A stretch of DNA of 64,000 nt from Myroides odoratimimus (GCF_001485415.1 NZ_BCMQ01000007.1:1-64000); one strand, 5' to 3'. Shown: positions 18,535 to 28,197, numbered from the stretch's first letter. Program-made: numbers and translations. The notes: generated by a model not told the origin, from the sequence alone.

Positions 18535-20070
18535 TTAGAAATTAATGTTGTATGTCAAACTTACAAAGTTATCTGTCGTTTTAATATTAGCAGGCTTATA
18601 AGGATTTATACCTGTAGTATCAACTAAGTAAGAATTATAAGACTGTGAAGTTCTAGAATAAGACAAGTCTAAACGAGAACTACCGAAAGTATATCCGATA
18701 CCTGCAGAGTAGCCATTTAGGTCACTATACATTTTATAATCCTTCTTATAAGGACTCTGCTCGAAGCGATATCCAGCTCTTAAGCTTACTTGCTTGATAA
18801 TGTATTCTCCTCCGACACGTACTTCACTTGCTCCTGTCATCATGGTATTGATTCCTTGGTTTAAGCCGTAGTAAGTATCATTACCTGTAGGTCTGAACTC
18901 GTTATTGCTATAATCTTTGAATGTATAATCTACACTAATCAGTCCTTTATCTTTAAAGATATAAGCTAAACTCCCTGTGTATTTAGAAGGGGTTCTCAGT
19001 CTATAACGATCGAATACATTCACTACTCTAGGATCTACTACAGCATTATTCTCACCTACACGAGATGTAGAAAGCCCTTGGATTAATTCATCCTTTAGAG
19101 AGTACCAAGTAGGTGACTCGTATGCCAGACCTGCTCTTAAAGATTCCGTAATCTGTCCAATAGCTCCTATATTAAATGAGAATCCTGTCCCATAAGTATA
19201 GACTTCATTAAAGTAACTCATTGACTGAATAGATCCTTTTCCTCCTGGTGTAGCGATAGTCTCCTGAGCAAGGCTGCTCTGAGTGTAATCTACTACGTGA
19301 ATATTCAGGTTTGCTCCTACGTAGAATCGTTGCCCAAGTTGTGCTGCAAAGTTAGCTGCAAACTTGTTTGTGAACCCGCTGTTGCTAAATGTTCTAGCTT
19401 GGTTATACTGACTATTTTGATTATAGTTCGCTGTATATGTTCCGTCTTGTGTACCTTTATTGATTAACCATGCTTCGTGTGCTAAGTAGGTTTGTTGTCC
19501 TACGAACCCTCCATTATGACCAGCATACATATAGGCTTGCTCTGCAGAGTTAGCTTGTGGTTGTGCGATACCATGGGGTACTTTAGCTCCATTAGCCATG
19601 TTTAGGAAATAGTCTCCTAAACTATTGTGTGTATTCGTTCCTCTGAATAAGATGTCGTTTCTTAGATTCTTAGTGCTCTCATAGTTAAGTCCTATCGTGA
19701 ACTTTTTCATCGTAGCGTTGTCATTGTAGTTGTTAAAAACAAATACTGCTCCCATCTGACCTAAGTCTAGACCATCATAGTTTTTTGACGTATTATTACC
19801 ATAGTAGTTAGCTTTATTGTTTCTAGCTAAATAAGATAAACTGAAAGCTGCTGTATTATAATTAAATATAGCTCCCCCTGCCGGGTTAATATTCGTGGCA
19901 GATAAATCTCCCCCTACTGCACCAAAAGCTCCACTCATTCCTCTAAAACGAGCTGTACCATTTAGATCTGATTGATTATATCTCATGACATCTGTAGGTG
20001 CAGTTTCTTGAGCATAGGCTGCTGCGGATAGTAAGATAGAACTTACTAATGTATAAAAATACTTGTTCAT
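18535..20070 (-). CDS. FadL/OmpP1-family outer-membrane transporter
   Basis: A 511-aa protein with signal peptide MNKYFYTLVSSILLSAAAYAQ and an N-terminal region GTARFRGMSGAFGAVGGDLSA-INPAG, the segment by which flavobacterial FadL/TodX-like porins are recognised. The rest is a 14-strand-type barrel ending in SLTYNINF. Members import hydrophobic compounds such as long-chain fatty acids or aromatics. The next gene downstream of its terminator is another outer-membrane protein and the one upstream a lipoprotein, making a small envelope cluster. The substrate is not predictable from sequence. Confidence 0.82.
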   Translation of the reverse strand: MNKYFYTLVSSILLSAAAYAQETAPTDVMRYNQSDLNGTARFRGMSGAFGAVGGDLSATNINPAGGAIFNYNTAAFSLSYLARNNKANYYGNNTSKNYDGLDLGQMGAVFVFNNYNDNATMKKFTIGLNYESTKNLRNDILFRGTNTHNSLGDYFLNMANGAKVPHGIAQPQANSAEQAYMYAGHNGGFVGQQTYLAHEAWLINKGTQDGTYTANYNQNSQYNQARTFSNSGFTNKFAANFAAQLGQRFYVGANLNIHVVDYTQSSLAQETIATPGGKGSIQSMSYFNEVYTYGTGFSFNIGAIGQITESLRAGLAYESPTWYSLKDELIQGLSTSRVGENNAVVDPRVVNVFDRYRLRTPSKYTGSLAYIFKDKGLISVDYTFKDYSNNEFRPTGNDTYYGLNQGINTMMTGASEVRVGGEYIIKQVSLRAGYRFEQSPYKKDYKMYSDLNGYSAGIGYTFGSSRLDLSYSRTSQSYNSYLVDTTGINPYKPANIKTTDNFVSLTYNINF

Positions 20071-20095
20071 TTTTTCTGTCTTGTTTACTTATATA

Positions 20096-21133
20096 TTATC
20101 TACTGTAACTACTGCGTGAACTACCTCCACCGCTAGAAGAGCTTCTAGATCCTCCACTGTAACTACTTCCACTACTGCGCGAGTATGAAGAAGAAGGGGT
20201 AGAGTAGCTGCTACGTGAATAAGAACTTCTGGAGTTATTATTATAGTTGCTATTGCTATTATTAGAAGAGTTATTGTTATAACGAGCGTTGTTATATGAA
20301 CTAGTACCGTAAGAAGATCTTGAGTAAGAACTTCTAGAGTTGTTGTTATAACCTGAGTTGCTGTTTCCTCTATTATTCGTTTGGTAGCTTGATCTGCTAT
20401 AACTCGATCTACTGCTATTAGAGTAGTTACTATTACTTCTTCCAGAGTAGCTACTTCTTGTATAGGCAGAGTTGCTATTCCCTCTATATCCGTTGTTAGA
20501 GTTGTATGATGATCTAGTGTAGCTAGATCTTCCTCCTGTAGGATAAGCTACATTATTATAGTAGTAATTAGGTCTGTGTGAGTAGTATCCTCCATAATAA
20601 GGATAGCCATAATAGCCACCCCATGGACGACCATAGTATCCACCGCCCCAGCCCCAACCGAAGCTCATACCAAATCCACCACCCCAATAGTATGGGCTAT
20701 AGAAAGGATCGTAATAACCACCCCAATAACTGCCATAGTATGGATAACCATAGCCACCATATCCATAGTAAGGGTATCCGTAACTATTATTATAGTAATT
20801 AATACTTACACTGCTAGGCTCAGTACCCCAAGAGCCGTAAGATACAGCTTGTTTCGGTTTGTGTTGAATAACACTGTCATTGACTGGTGAAGTATATTGA
20901 TTTACATCAGTGAAATATTCAAACTCGTCACTTTTTGACTTGAAATACTCCGCATAGTAATTAGCGTCAGGATTTTGATTGTTGCGATATTGTTGAGTAT
21001 TCTCACCTTGACTATATATACCATCGTGATAAGAGGTATTATAATACGAACCACAAGAAACAGTTAATCCTCCTATAAGCAAAAACATACCTAATTTGCT
21101 TAATAATCTAGAAGTTTGGATAATTGTTTTCAT
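20096..21133 (-). CDS. Low-complexity lipoprotein rich in Gly/Tyr/Trp and Ser/Arg/Asn
   Basis: A 345-aa protein with a lipobox (GGLTVSC, Cys27) and therefore probably membrane anchored. Three zones follow: a charged region to about residue 110, an aromatic-glycine zone (about 115-195, with motifs such as GYPYYGYGG and WGGGYYG), and a Ser/Arg/Asn/Tyr tail built on a recurring RSSYSRSSY motif. No fold or function is recognised; the composition suggests a disordered, possibly surface-exposed or polymer-forming protein. It sits 25 bp upstream of the FadL-like gene and may share its transcript. Confidence 0.65.
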   Translation of the reverse strand: MKTIIQTSRLLSKLGMFLLIGGLTVSCGSYYNTSYHDGIYSQGENTQQYRNNQNPDANYYAEYFKSKSDEFEYFTDVNQYTSPVNDSVIQHKPKQAVSYGSWGTEPSSVSINYYNNSYGYPYYGYGGYGYPYYGSYWGGYYDPFYSPYYWGGGFGMSFGWGWGGGYYGRPWGGYYGYPYYGGYYSHRPNYYYNNVAYPTGGRSSYTRSSYNSNNGYRGNSNSAYTRSSYSGRSNSNYSNSSRSSYSRSSYQTNNRGNSNSGYNNNSRSSYSRSSYGTSSYNNARYNNNSSNNSNSNYNNNSRSSYSRSSYSTPSSSYSRSSGSSYSGGSRSSSSGGGSSRSSYSR

Positions 21134-21149
21134 TTCGTTGTTTTTTTAA

Positions 21150-21180
21150 TTGTCGGTCAAAACAAATTTAGTTAGTTTTG
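21150..21180 (+). promoter_or_regulatory. Promoter of proS
   Basis: TTG at 21150-21152, a 20-bp spacer and TAGTTTTG at 21173-21180, a full match to the Bacteroidota consensus. On the minus strand TAAATTTG (21163-21170) is a plausible -7 box for the divergent lipoprotein gene. Confidence 0.7.
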
Positions 21181-21236
21181 TGGAATTATTATAGTTAATT
21201 AAGAGTTAAACAATTTTAACTGCTAATATATTAAAA

Positions 21237-22712
21237 ATGAGCAAGAATATTACTAAAAGAAGTGAGGACTACTCTAAATGGTACAATGAATTAGTTGTCA
21301 AAGCAGATTTGGCAGAGAATTCAGGTGTACGTGGATGTATGGTTATCAAGCCTTACGGGTATGCTATCTGGGAGAAGATGCAAGCAGAGTTAGACAAGAA
21401 ATTTAAAGAAACTGGTCACCAAAATGCTTATTTCCCCTTGTTTATCCCCAAATCTTATTTTAGTAAGGAGGCAAGTCACGTAGATGGATTTGCTAAGGAG
21501 TGTGCAGTTGTAACTCATTACCGATTAAAAACAGGAGAAGACGGAAAAACGATAGAGGTAGATCCAGATGCTAAGTTAGAGGAGGAGTTAATCGTACGTC
21601 CTACATCAGAAACAATTATTTGGGATACATATAGAAAGTGGATTGAGTCATACCGTGACTTACCAATCTTAGTGAATCAATGGGCGAACGTAGTTCGTTG
21701 GGAAATGAGAACTCGTCTATTCTTAAGAACAGCTGAGTTTTTATGGCAAGAAGGTCATACTGCGCATGCTACTGAGAAAGAAGCTGTGGCAGAGGCAGAA
21801 CAAATGTTAGACGTATATGCAGACTTTGCAGAGAACTTTATGGCTATTCCGGTAGTAAAAGGATTCAAAACAGAGAATGAGCGTTTCGCAGGAGCTATTG
21901 AGACTTACTGTATTGAGGCACTAATGCAAGATGGTAAAGCATTACAAGCGGGTACATCACATTTCTTAGGACAAAACTTTGCTAAGGCATTTGATGTTAA
22001 GTTTACTTCACAAGAAGGGAAACAAGAGCACGTATGGGCTACATCATGGGGAGTGAGTACTCGTCTGATGGGAGCATTAATCATGACTCACTCTGATGAC
22101 AATGGTTTAGTATTGCCACCAAACTTAGCACCTATACAAGTAGTTATCGTACCTATTCATAAAACTGACGAGCAGTTAGATGCTATTCGTGAGGAAGTGA
22201 AAAAGATTACAGATAGATTTAAGAAATTAAATATTTCTTTCAAATTTGATGATCGTACAGCATATAAGCCAGGATGGAAATTTGCTGAGTACGAACTAAA
22301 AGGAGTGCCTGTGCGTGTAGCTGTAGGGCCTAAAGATCTAGAGAATGGAACTTTCGAAGTTGCACGTCGTGATACGCTTACTAAAGAGGTGGTGTCTAAA
22401 GAGGGTATCGTAGAATATATCCAAGATCTATTAGAGACTATCCAAAGTAACTTATTTAAGAAAGCTTACGATTATAGAGCTGAGCATATCACTGAGGTGA
22501 ATTCTTTTGAAGAATTTAAAGAAGTGCTAGAAGGTAAGGGAGGATTTATTTCTGCACACTGGGATGGTACTGTTGAGACAGAAGAAAAGATCAAAGACCT
22601 TACAAAAGCTACAATTCGCTGTATTCCAATTGATAGAAAAGAGGAAGAGGGAATATGTGTGCTAACAGGCAAGCCTTCTAAGGGTAGAGTATTATTTGCA
22701 AAAGCATATTAA
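21237..22712 (+). CDS. proS: Prolyl-tRNA synthetase
   Basis: A 491-aa class II synthetase of the archaeal/eukaryotic-like short form (type 3), without the editing insertion of the long bacterial ProRS. Visible are motif 2 ([20 protein letters not shown]), the motif 3 region ([30 protein letters not shown]), the anticodon-binding domain after about residue 300, and the extra C-terminal domain ending in KAY. It charges tRNA-Pro in the cytoplasm. It is directly followed by six tRNA-Glu genes that have their own promoter. Confidence 0.95.
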   Translation: MSKNITKRSEDYSKWYNELVVKADLAENSGVRGCMVIKPYGYAIWEKMQAELDKKFKETGHQNAYFPLFIPKSYFSKEASHVDGFAKECAVVTHYRLKTGEDGKTIEVDPDAKLEEELIVRPTSETIIWDTYRKWIESYRDLPILVNQWANVVRWEMRTRLFLRTAEFLWQEGHTAHATEKEAVAEAEQMLDVYADFAENFMAIPVVKGFKTENERFAGAIETYCIEALMQDGKALQAGTSHFLGQNFAKAFDVKFTSQEGKQEHVWATSWGVSTRLMGALIMTHSDDNGLVLPPNLAPIQVVIVPIHKTDEQLDAIREEVKKITDRFKKLNISFKFDDRTAYKPGWKFAEYELKGVPVRVAVGPKDLENGTFEVARRDTLTKEVVSKEGIVEYIQDLLETIQSNLFKKAYDYRAEHITEVNSFEEFKEVLEGKGGFISAHWDGTVETEEKIKDLTKATIRCIPIDRKEEEGICVLTGKPSKGRVLFAKAY

Positions 22713-22735
22713 TTTCATTTTTTTTTGTTTTTCTC

Positions 22736-22765
22736 TTGCGGGATAAAAAATTTATTGTAGTTTTG
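22736..22765 (+). promoter_or_regulatory. Promoter of the tRNA-Glu array
   Basis: TTG at 22736-22738, a 19-bp spacer and TAGTTTTG at 22758-22765: a consensus Bacteroidota promoter ending 22 bp before the first tRNA. Confidence 0.8.
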
Positions 22766-22787
22766 CATCCGCATTAGAGAAACAAAT

Positions 22788-22859
22788 GGTCCGTTCGTCT
22801 AGGGGTTAGGACGCCAGGTTTTCATCCTGGTAACAGGGGTTCGATTCCCCTACGGACTA
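22788..22859 (+). tRNA. tRNA-Glu (anticodon UUC), copy 1 of 6
   Basis: A 72-nt cloverleaf: acceptor GGTCCGT/ACGGACT, D-arm with AGGGGTTAGG, anticodon loop TTTTCAT with anticodon TTC, T-arm CAGGGGTTCGATTCCCCT. The CCA is not encoded. First of six identical copies. Confidence 0.97.
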
Positions 22860-22897
22860 CAGAGTTCTCTTTAAAGAGGATTTATCTAATGCAAATT

Positions 22898-22969
22898 GGT
22901 CCGTTCGTCTAGGGGTTAGGACGCCAGGTTTTCATCCTGGTAACAGGGGTTCGATTCCCCTACGGACTA
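22898..22969 (+). tRNA. tRNA-Glu (UUC), copy 2 of 6
   Basis: Identical to copy 1 over all 72 nt; 38-nt spacer from copy 1. Confidence 0.97.
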
Positions 22970-23007
22970 CAAAAGTTCTTTGACTAAAAAATATATAAAT
23001 AATTATT

Positions 23008-23079
23008 GGTCCGTTCGTCTAGGGGTTAGGACGCCAGGTTTTCATCCTGGTAACAGGGGTTCGATTCCCCTACGGACTA
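23008..23079 (+). tRNA. tRNA-Glu (UUC), copy 3 of 6
   Basis: Identical to copy 1; 38-nt spacer from copy 2. Confidence 0.97.
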
Positions 23080-23117
23080 CAGATTCTCTTTTTGAGAGTT
23101 TATAGATTATAATTATT

Positions 23118-23189
23118 GGTCCGTTCGTCTAGGGGTTAGGACGCCAGGTTTTCATCCTGGTAACAGGGGTTCGATTCCCCTACGGACTA
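23118..23189 (+). tRNA. tRNA-Glu (UUC), copy 4 of 6
   Basis: Identical to copy 1; 38-nt spacer from copy 3. Confidence 0.97.
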
Positions 23190-23226
23190 CAGATCTTCTT
23201 TTGGGGATTTATATATTACAATTATT

Positions 23227-23298
23227 GGTCCGTTCGTCTAGGGGTTAGGACGCCAGGTTTTCATCCTGGTAACAGGGGTTCGATTCCCCTACGGACTA
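23227..23298 (+). tRNA. tRNA-Glu (UUC), copy 5 of 6
   Basis: Identical to copy 1; 37-nt spacer from copy 4. Confidence 0.97.
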
Positions 23299-23338
23299 CA
23301 GATTCTCTTTTTGAGAATTTTATTTATTACAATTAATT

Positions 23339-23410
23339 GGTCCGTTCGTCTAGGGGTTAGGACGCCAGGTTTTCATCCTGGTAACAGGGGTTCGATTCCC
23401 CTACGGACTA
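23339..23410 (+). tRNA. tRNA-Glu (UUC), copy 6 of 6
   Basis: Identical to copy 1; 40-nt spacer from copy 5. The S20 gene starts 40 nt downstream without an obvious terminator or promoter between, so S20 may be read from the same transcript. Confidence 0.97.
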
Positions 23411-23450
23411 CAAGAGAAAAATAGTATAGACTTAATAAAATATTTAAGAA

Positions 23451-23702
23451 ATGGCAAATCATAAGTCAGCTTTAAAAAGAATTAGAAGTAACGAAAAGAA
23501 AAGAGTATTAAACAGATATCAGCACAAAACAACTCGTAATGCTATCAAAGCTTTACGTTTGATCGAAGATCAAAAAGATGCTGCTGCTAAATTACCTGTA
23601 GTTGTTTCTATGATTGATAAATTAGCTAAGAAAAATATCATTCATGACAACAAAGCTTCTAACTTGAAATCAAAATTAACAAAACACGTTGCTGCTTTAT
23701 AG
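23451..23702 (+). CDS. rpsT: 30S ribosomal protein S20
   Basis: An 83-aa highly basic protein starting MANHKSALKRIRSNEKKR and ending KLTKHVAAL, the classical S20 sequence. It binds the 5' domain of 16S rRNA. It begins 40 nt after the last tRNA-Glu and ends at a strong terminator. Confidence 0.97.
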   Translation: MANHKSALKRIRSNEKKRVLNRYQHKTTRNAIKALRLIEDQKDAAAKLPVVVSMIDKLAKKNIIHDNKASNLKSKLTKHVAAL

Positions 23703-23743
23703 TATTATAGAGACAACGATTTGGTTTGTAAGTAAAAAATATC

Positions 23744-23770
23744 AAGCTCTCAATACTGAGAGCTTTTTTT
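23744..23770 (+). terminator. Terminator of rpsT
   Basis: A 9-bp stem AAGCTCTCA / TGAGAGCTT, 4-nt loop, then a T-run. Confidence 0.85.
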
Positions 23771-23771
23771 G

Positions 23772-23804
23772 TTGATACTATTCATTTTTAAATGAATATA
23801 TTTG
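23772..23804 (+). promoter_or_regulatory. Promoter of typA
   Basis: TATATTTG at 23797-23804 is a perfect -7 box; TTG at 23772-23774 lies 22 bp upstream. Confidence 0.6.
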
Positions 23805-23839
23805 CAGCGAGAAAGAAATTCTAATTTTAAAATCCCTAT

Positions 23840-25639
23840 ATGACACCAATTAGGAATATTGCTATTATAGCACACGTTGACCACGGTAAAACTACTATGG
23901 TTGATAAAATTTTACACCACTGTCAATTATTTCGTGAGAATGAAACATCAGGAGAGTTGATTTTAGACAACGAAGATATCGAAAGAGAAAGAGGTATTAC
24001 TATTACTTCTAAGAACGTTTCGGTAAGCTATAAAGGAACAAAAATTAACATTATCGATACTCCAGGTCACGCGGATTTCGGAGGAGAGGTAGAACGTGTT
24101 TTAAATATGGCTGATGGTGTTCTTTTGATTGTAGATGCTTTTGAGGGACCAATGCCTCAAACTCGTTTCGTACTTCAAAAGGCGATTAGTTTAGGTTTAA
24201 AACCATGTGTGGTTGTTAACAAAGTAGACAAAGAAAACTGTACTCCAGAGGAAGTACACGAGAAAGTGTTTGACTTAATGTTTGAACTTGGAGCAGAAGA
24301 ATGGCAGATGGATTTCCCAGCTGTATATGGTTCTGCTAAAAACAACTGGATGTCTGATGATTGGAAAAAACCAACAGACTCTTTCGAACCATTATTAGAT
24401 ATGGTTTTAGAGCATATTCCAGCTGCTAAAATGAATGAAGGTACTCCTCAGATGTTAATCACATCTTTAGATTACTCTACATTTACAGGACGTATTGCTA
24501 TTGGTCGTTTACATAGAGGTATTTTAAAAGAGGGAATGAATGTTTCTTTAATTAAGAGAGACGGTAAAACTGTTAAATCTAAAATTAAAGAGGTTCATAC
24601 TTTTGAAGGATTAGGACGTAAAAAAGTATCTGAAGTACACGCAGGTGATATCTGTGCTGTAGTAGGTATCGAAGGATTTGAGATCGGTGACGTAATCGCT
24701 GACTTCGAAAACCCAGAAGCATTACCAACTATCACTATCGATGAGCCAACAATGAGTATGTTATTTACTATTAATGACTCTCCATTCTTCGGTAAAGAAG
24801 GTAAATACGTTACATCTAGACACATCAAAGATCGTTTAGCTAAAGAGTTAGAGAAAAACTTAGCTCTACGTGTAAACGAAACGGATAGTGCTGATAAATT
24901 TATGGTATTCGGACGTGGTGTATTGCACTTATCTGTATTGATCGAGACAATGCGTCGTGAAGGATACGAATTACAAATCGGACAACCACAGGTAATCATC
25001 AAAGAAGTTGATGGTGTTAAATGTGAGCCGATAGAAGAATTAACTATTGATATTCCTGAGAACTTATCTGGACGTGCTGTAGAATATGTTACTTTGAAAA
25101 AAGGTGAGATGTTAAGTATGGAGCCTAAAGGTGATCGTATGATTATTAAATTCTTAATTCCTTCTAGAGGTATTATCGGTTTAAGAAACCAGTTATTAAC
25201 AGCTACTGCTGGTGAGGCTATTATGTCACACCGTTTCTTAGAATACCAACCATACAAAGGAGAAATCGCTGGACGTAACAATGGTTCATTAATTTCTATG
25301 GAGAATGGTAAGGCTATTCCTTATTCTATCGATAAGTTACAAGACCGTGGTAAATTCTTCGTTGATCCTAACGAGGATATCTATGAAGGACAGGTAATCG
25401 GTGAGAATACACGTAGTGATGATATGACTGTTAACGTTACTAAAACGAAAAAACTATCTAACGTACGTTCTTCAGGTGCTGATGATAAAGCTAGAATTGT
25501 TCCAGCTATCAAATTCTCATTAGAGGAAGCATTAGAGTACATCCAAAAAGATGAATACGTTGAGGTGACTCCTAAGTCATTACGTTTAAGAAAAATCTTC
25601 TTAAAAGAGACAGATCGTAAACGTAATACTATCAAATAA
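23840..25639 (+). CDS. typA: Ribosome-associated GTPase TypA/BipA
   Basis: A 599-aa translational GTPase of the EF-G type that binds ribosomes and helps 50S assembly under stress and cold. The G motifs are clear: AHVDHGKTT (G1, residues 10-18), RGITI (G2), DTPGHADFGGEV (G3), NKVD (G4). Domains II, III and V follow, with the TypA-specific C-terminal domain from about residue 480. Length fits the family. It has its own promoter and terminator. Confidence 0.96.
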   Translation: MTPIRNIAIIAHVDHGKTTMVDKILHHCQLFRENETSGELILDNEDIERERGITITSKNVSVSYKGTKINIIDTPGHADFGGEVERVLNMADGVLLIVDAFEGPMPQTRFVLQKAISLGLKPCVVVNKVDKENCTPEEVHEKVFDLMFELGAEEWQMDFPAVYGSAKNNWMSDDWKKPTDSFEPLLDMVLEHIPAAKMNEGTPQMLITSLDYSTFTGRIAIGRLHRGILKEGMNVSLIKRDGKTVKSKIKEVHTFEGLGRKKVSEVHAGDICAVVGIEGFEIGDVIADFENPEALPTITIDEPTMSMLFTINDSPFFGKEGKYVTSRHIKDRLAKELEKNLALRVNETDSADKFMVFGRGVLHLSVLIETMRREGYELQIGQPQVIIKEVDGVKCEPIEELTIDIPENLSGRAVEYVTLKKGEMLSMEPKGDRMIIKFLIPSRGIIGLRNQLLTATAGEAIMSHRFLEYQPYKGEIAGRNNGSLISMENGKAIPYSIDKLQDRGKFFVDPNEDIYEGQVIGENTRSDDMTVNVTKTKKLSNVRSSGADDKARIVPAIKFSLEEALEYIQKDEYVEVTPKSLRLRKIFLKETDRKRNTIK

Positions 25640-25665
25640 TAAAAAATATTATTTTTAGAGATAAG

Positions 25666-25697
25666 AAAAACCGACCAGTGATGGTCGGTTTTTTTAT
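25666..25697 (+). terminator. Terminator of typA
   Basis: An 11-bp stem AAAAACCGACC / GGTCGGTTTTT followed by T residues. Confidence 0.85.
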
Positions 25698-26008
25698 TTT
25701 GCAAAGTTTTAATATTGAAGAAAGTTTTTGGTGCTTTGTTTTTTTGTATATTTCACGAAGTATCCTTATGAGAAGAGCTTTTTTGACTTAATACGACATT
25801 TTTATTTAAAAAAATGAATTGCGTAGTTTGGAATAAAATTCAAAAGAAAATATGTAAAAATGGATTATTTAAATAGATGTAATGAGAGAAATAAGGATAG
25901 AGAAGTATAGTTTTTGATAGAATGATAATTTTATAAATGGCTGTAAAAAGTCTGAAATATTATTAAATTTGTAATTTGTATAAGAAAACACAACCTTAGG
26001 TTATAAAT
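25698..26008. other. Intergenic region before the E2 gene
   Basis: AT-rich, no coding sequence seen. The likely promoter is TAAATTTG at 25964-25971, a perfect -7 box with no clear -33 box, about 38 bp before the E2 start codon. Confidence 0.5.
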
Positions 26009-27319
26009 ATGGCAAAGTTCGAATTGAAATTACCCAAAATGGGAGAGAGTGTTGCAGAGGCAACAATTACAAACTGGTTGAAGAATGTAGGGGATCATAT
26101 TGACGCTGATGAAACAGTATTAGAAATTGCTACAGACAAAGTTGATAGTGAGGTTCCATCAGAGGTTGAAGGAACTTTAGTAGAGATTTTATTCCAAGTA
26201 GATGATGTTGTTCAAGTAGGACAAACAATCGCAATCATAGAAACAGAAGGTGATGTTCCTGCATCAGCTCCAGCAGCAAGCAGTGCACCTGCAGAGGCAA
26301 AAGCTGTAGCGGAGACTGTAGCAGTAGCACAAGATACAGTAGCTACGCCTGTTGATTTTTCAGACTCTGATAAGTTCTTTTCTCCATTAGTTAAAAATAT
26401 AGCTAAAGAAGAAGGGGTATCTGTAGCTGAATTAGAAGCGATAGCGGGTACTGGTAAAGATGGAAGAGTAACTAAGAATGATATCTTAGATTATATTAAA
26501 AATAGAGGAAACCAACCTCAAGCTGCAGCTGTAAAAGTAGAAACGCCAAAGGCTACTCCTGCTCCAGCGGCTCAAACTGCTTCTAAAGCAGCTCCAGTAT
26601 CTGTAAACGGTGCTGACGAAATCGTAGAGATGGACCGTATGCGTAAGCTGATCTCAGGATATATGGTGAAGTCTGTACAGACTTCTGCTCACGTACAGTC
26701 ATTCATCGAAGTAGATGTGACGAATATTGTGAACTGGAGAAATAAAGTGAAGAATTCATTCGAGAAGAGAGAAGGAGAGAAACTTACGTTCACACCTATC
26801 TTTATGGAGGCTGTAGCGAAGGCATTAAAAGACTTCCCTGGAATGAATATCTCTGTAGAAGGTGATTATATCATTAAGAAGAAAAATATTAACTTAGGTA
26901 TGGCTGCTGCATTACCAAACGGAAACTTAATTGTACCAGTAATTAAAAATGCTGATCAGTTAAACTTAGTAGGTATGGCTAAAGCGGTTAATGACTTAGG
27001 TAATCGTGCTAAAGCTGGTAAATTAAAACCAGACGATACTCAAGGTAGTACGTATACAGTAACTAACGTTGGTACTTTTGGAAGTGTATTCGGTACGCCA
27101 ATTATCAACCAACCAGAGGTAGGTATCCTTGCATTAGGAGCTATCCGTAAAGTACCTGCTGTTATCGAAACTCCAGAAGGAGACTTTATCGGTATCCGTC
27201 AGAAAATGTTCTTATCTCACAGCTATGACCATAGAGTAGTAGATGGAGCATTAGGAGGACAGTTCGTACAGAGAGTGGCTCAAATATTAGAAGCATTCGA
27301 TCCTAATAGAGAGATATAA
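26009..27319 (+). CDS. Dihydrolipoyl acyltransferase (E2) of a 2-oxoacid dehydrogenase
   Basis: A 436-aa core enzyme that passes an acyl group from lipoate to CoA. Domains in order: lipoyl domain (1-77, with lipoylated Lys44 in IATDKVDSEV), an Ala/Pro-rich linker, the E3/E1-binding domain (about 125-162, SPLVKNIAKEEGVSV), a second Ala/Pro linker, and the catalytic domain (about 205-436) with the active site SYDHRVVDGALGG. The DKVDSEVP lipoyl motif and single lipoyl domain are typical of the branched-chain or 2-oxoglutarate type E2 and not of PDH E2, but I cannot decide between them. No E1 or E3 gene is adjacent. Confidence 0.92.
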   Translation: MAKFELKLPKMGESVAEATITNWLKNVGDHIDADETVLEIATDKVDSEVPSEVEGTLVEILFQVDDVVQVGQTIAIIETEGDVPASAPAASSAPAEAKAVAETVAVAQDTVATPVDFSDSDKFFSPLVKNIAKEEGVSVAELEAIAGTGKDGRVTKNDILDYIKNRGNQPQAAAVKVETPKATPAPAAQTASKAAPVSVNGADEIVEMDRMRKLISGYMVKSVQTSAHVQSFIEVDVTNIVNWRNKVKNSFEKREGEKLTFTPIFMEAVAKALKDFPGMNISVEGDYIIKKKNINLGMAAALPNGNLIVPVIKNADQLNLVGMAKAVNDLGNRAKAGKLKPDDTQGSTYTVTNVGTFGSVFGTPIINQPEVGILALGAIRKVPAVIETPEGDFIGIRQKMFLSHSYDHRVVDGALGGQFVQRVAQILEAFDPNREI

Positions 27320-27340
27320 TTCTTGATAAAATAAATATAG

Positions 27341-27371
27341 AACGGTTTCACAGTAGTGAGACCGTTTTTTT
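27341..27371 (+). terminator. Terminator of the E2 gene
   Basis: AACGGTTTCAC / GTGAGACCGTT (one G-U pair) followed by a T-run. Confidence 0.85.
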
Positions 27372-27403
27372 ATATCTTGTTTTGACCAAAAAATAACGAA
27401 ATA

Positions 27404-28105
27404 ATGAAGAATGCTTTTTTAAACTGGAGTAGTGGGAAGGATGCTGCTTATGCCTTATATCAGATACAACAAAGTAATGAGTTAGAAGTAGTGCGTCTAA
27501 TGACTACTGTTAATGAACATTTCGGGCGGGTATCTATGCATGGGATAAGAGAAGAAGTATTAAAACGACAAGCAGAATGCATAGGAATCTCTTTAGATAT
27601 AGTACACCTTCATGAAAAGCTCTCTCTACAGGAGTATGAAGCTATTATAATGACTCAATTGGAAGAGTATAAGCGTGTAGGTATATTGGATAGTATTTAT
27701 GGAGATATTCTCTTAGAAGACTTAAAAACGTTTAGAGAGGCACAGCTAGCAAGGTTAGGAATCACAGGCGTATTTCCACTGTGGAATAGAGATACAACAG
27801 CATTAATTCACGAAATGGTAGACTGTGGTTTGAAAACAATTGTCGTTTGTGTCAATGAGCAATATCTCGACAAAAGCTTTGTTGGACGTACGATAGATAA
27901 GCAGTTTATAGAAGATTTGCCTGATGGAGTTGATCCTTGTGGAGAGAATGGCGAGTTTCATACCTTTGTCTATGACGGGCCAATGTTTAAAAAGCCTGTT
28001 CCTTTTGAAGTAGGTGAGATGGTCTATAAGACCTATGATGCCCCTAAACAATGTCATCAAAAGGAAATATTACACTATGGCTTTTGGTTTTTAGATATTT
28101 TGTAA
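27404..28105 (+). CDS. ATP-pyrophosphatase, diphthine-ammonia-ligase-like (DUF71)
   Basis: A 233-aa adenine-nucleotide alpha-hydrolase with the PP-loop near the N-terminus (WSSGKDAAYAL, about residues 8-18; usually SGGKDS, here SSGKDA). The family activates a carboxylate with ATP and adds ammonia, as in the last step of diphthamide synthesis in eukaryotes and archaea. Bacteria lack diphthamide, so the bacterial substrate is unknown; a role in cofactor salvage has been suggested for relatives. Single gene with no clear partner. Confidence 0.82.
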   Translation: MKNAFLNWSSGKDAAYALYQIQQSNELEVVRLMTTVNEHFGRVSMHGIREEVLKRQAECIGISLDIVHLHEKLSLQEYEAIIMTQLEEYKRVGILDSIYGDILLEDLKTFREAQLARLGITGVFPLWNRDTTALIHEMVDCGLKTIVVCVNEQYLDKSFVGRTIDKQFIEDLPDGVDPCGENGEFHTFVYDGPMFKKPVPFEVGEMVYKTYDAPKQCHQKEILHYGFWFLDIL

Positions 28106-28197
28106 CTCTGTTTATTCTTGTATGGTAGAGATGAGGCTTCTAAGCTTCTATTGAATTTAGTAAATAGTGGTATTTATTAGAGCATTAATATAAGGAT

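Noticed and set aside
22788..23410. CRISPR array (regularly spaced identical units)
   Set aside because: The repeated unit is a complete tRNA-Glu cloverleaf and the spacers are similar AT-rich linkers.
24595..25281. Long antisense reading frame inside typA
   Set aside because: Shadow of the highly conserved typA coding frame; no start context or family similarity.
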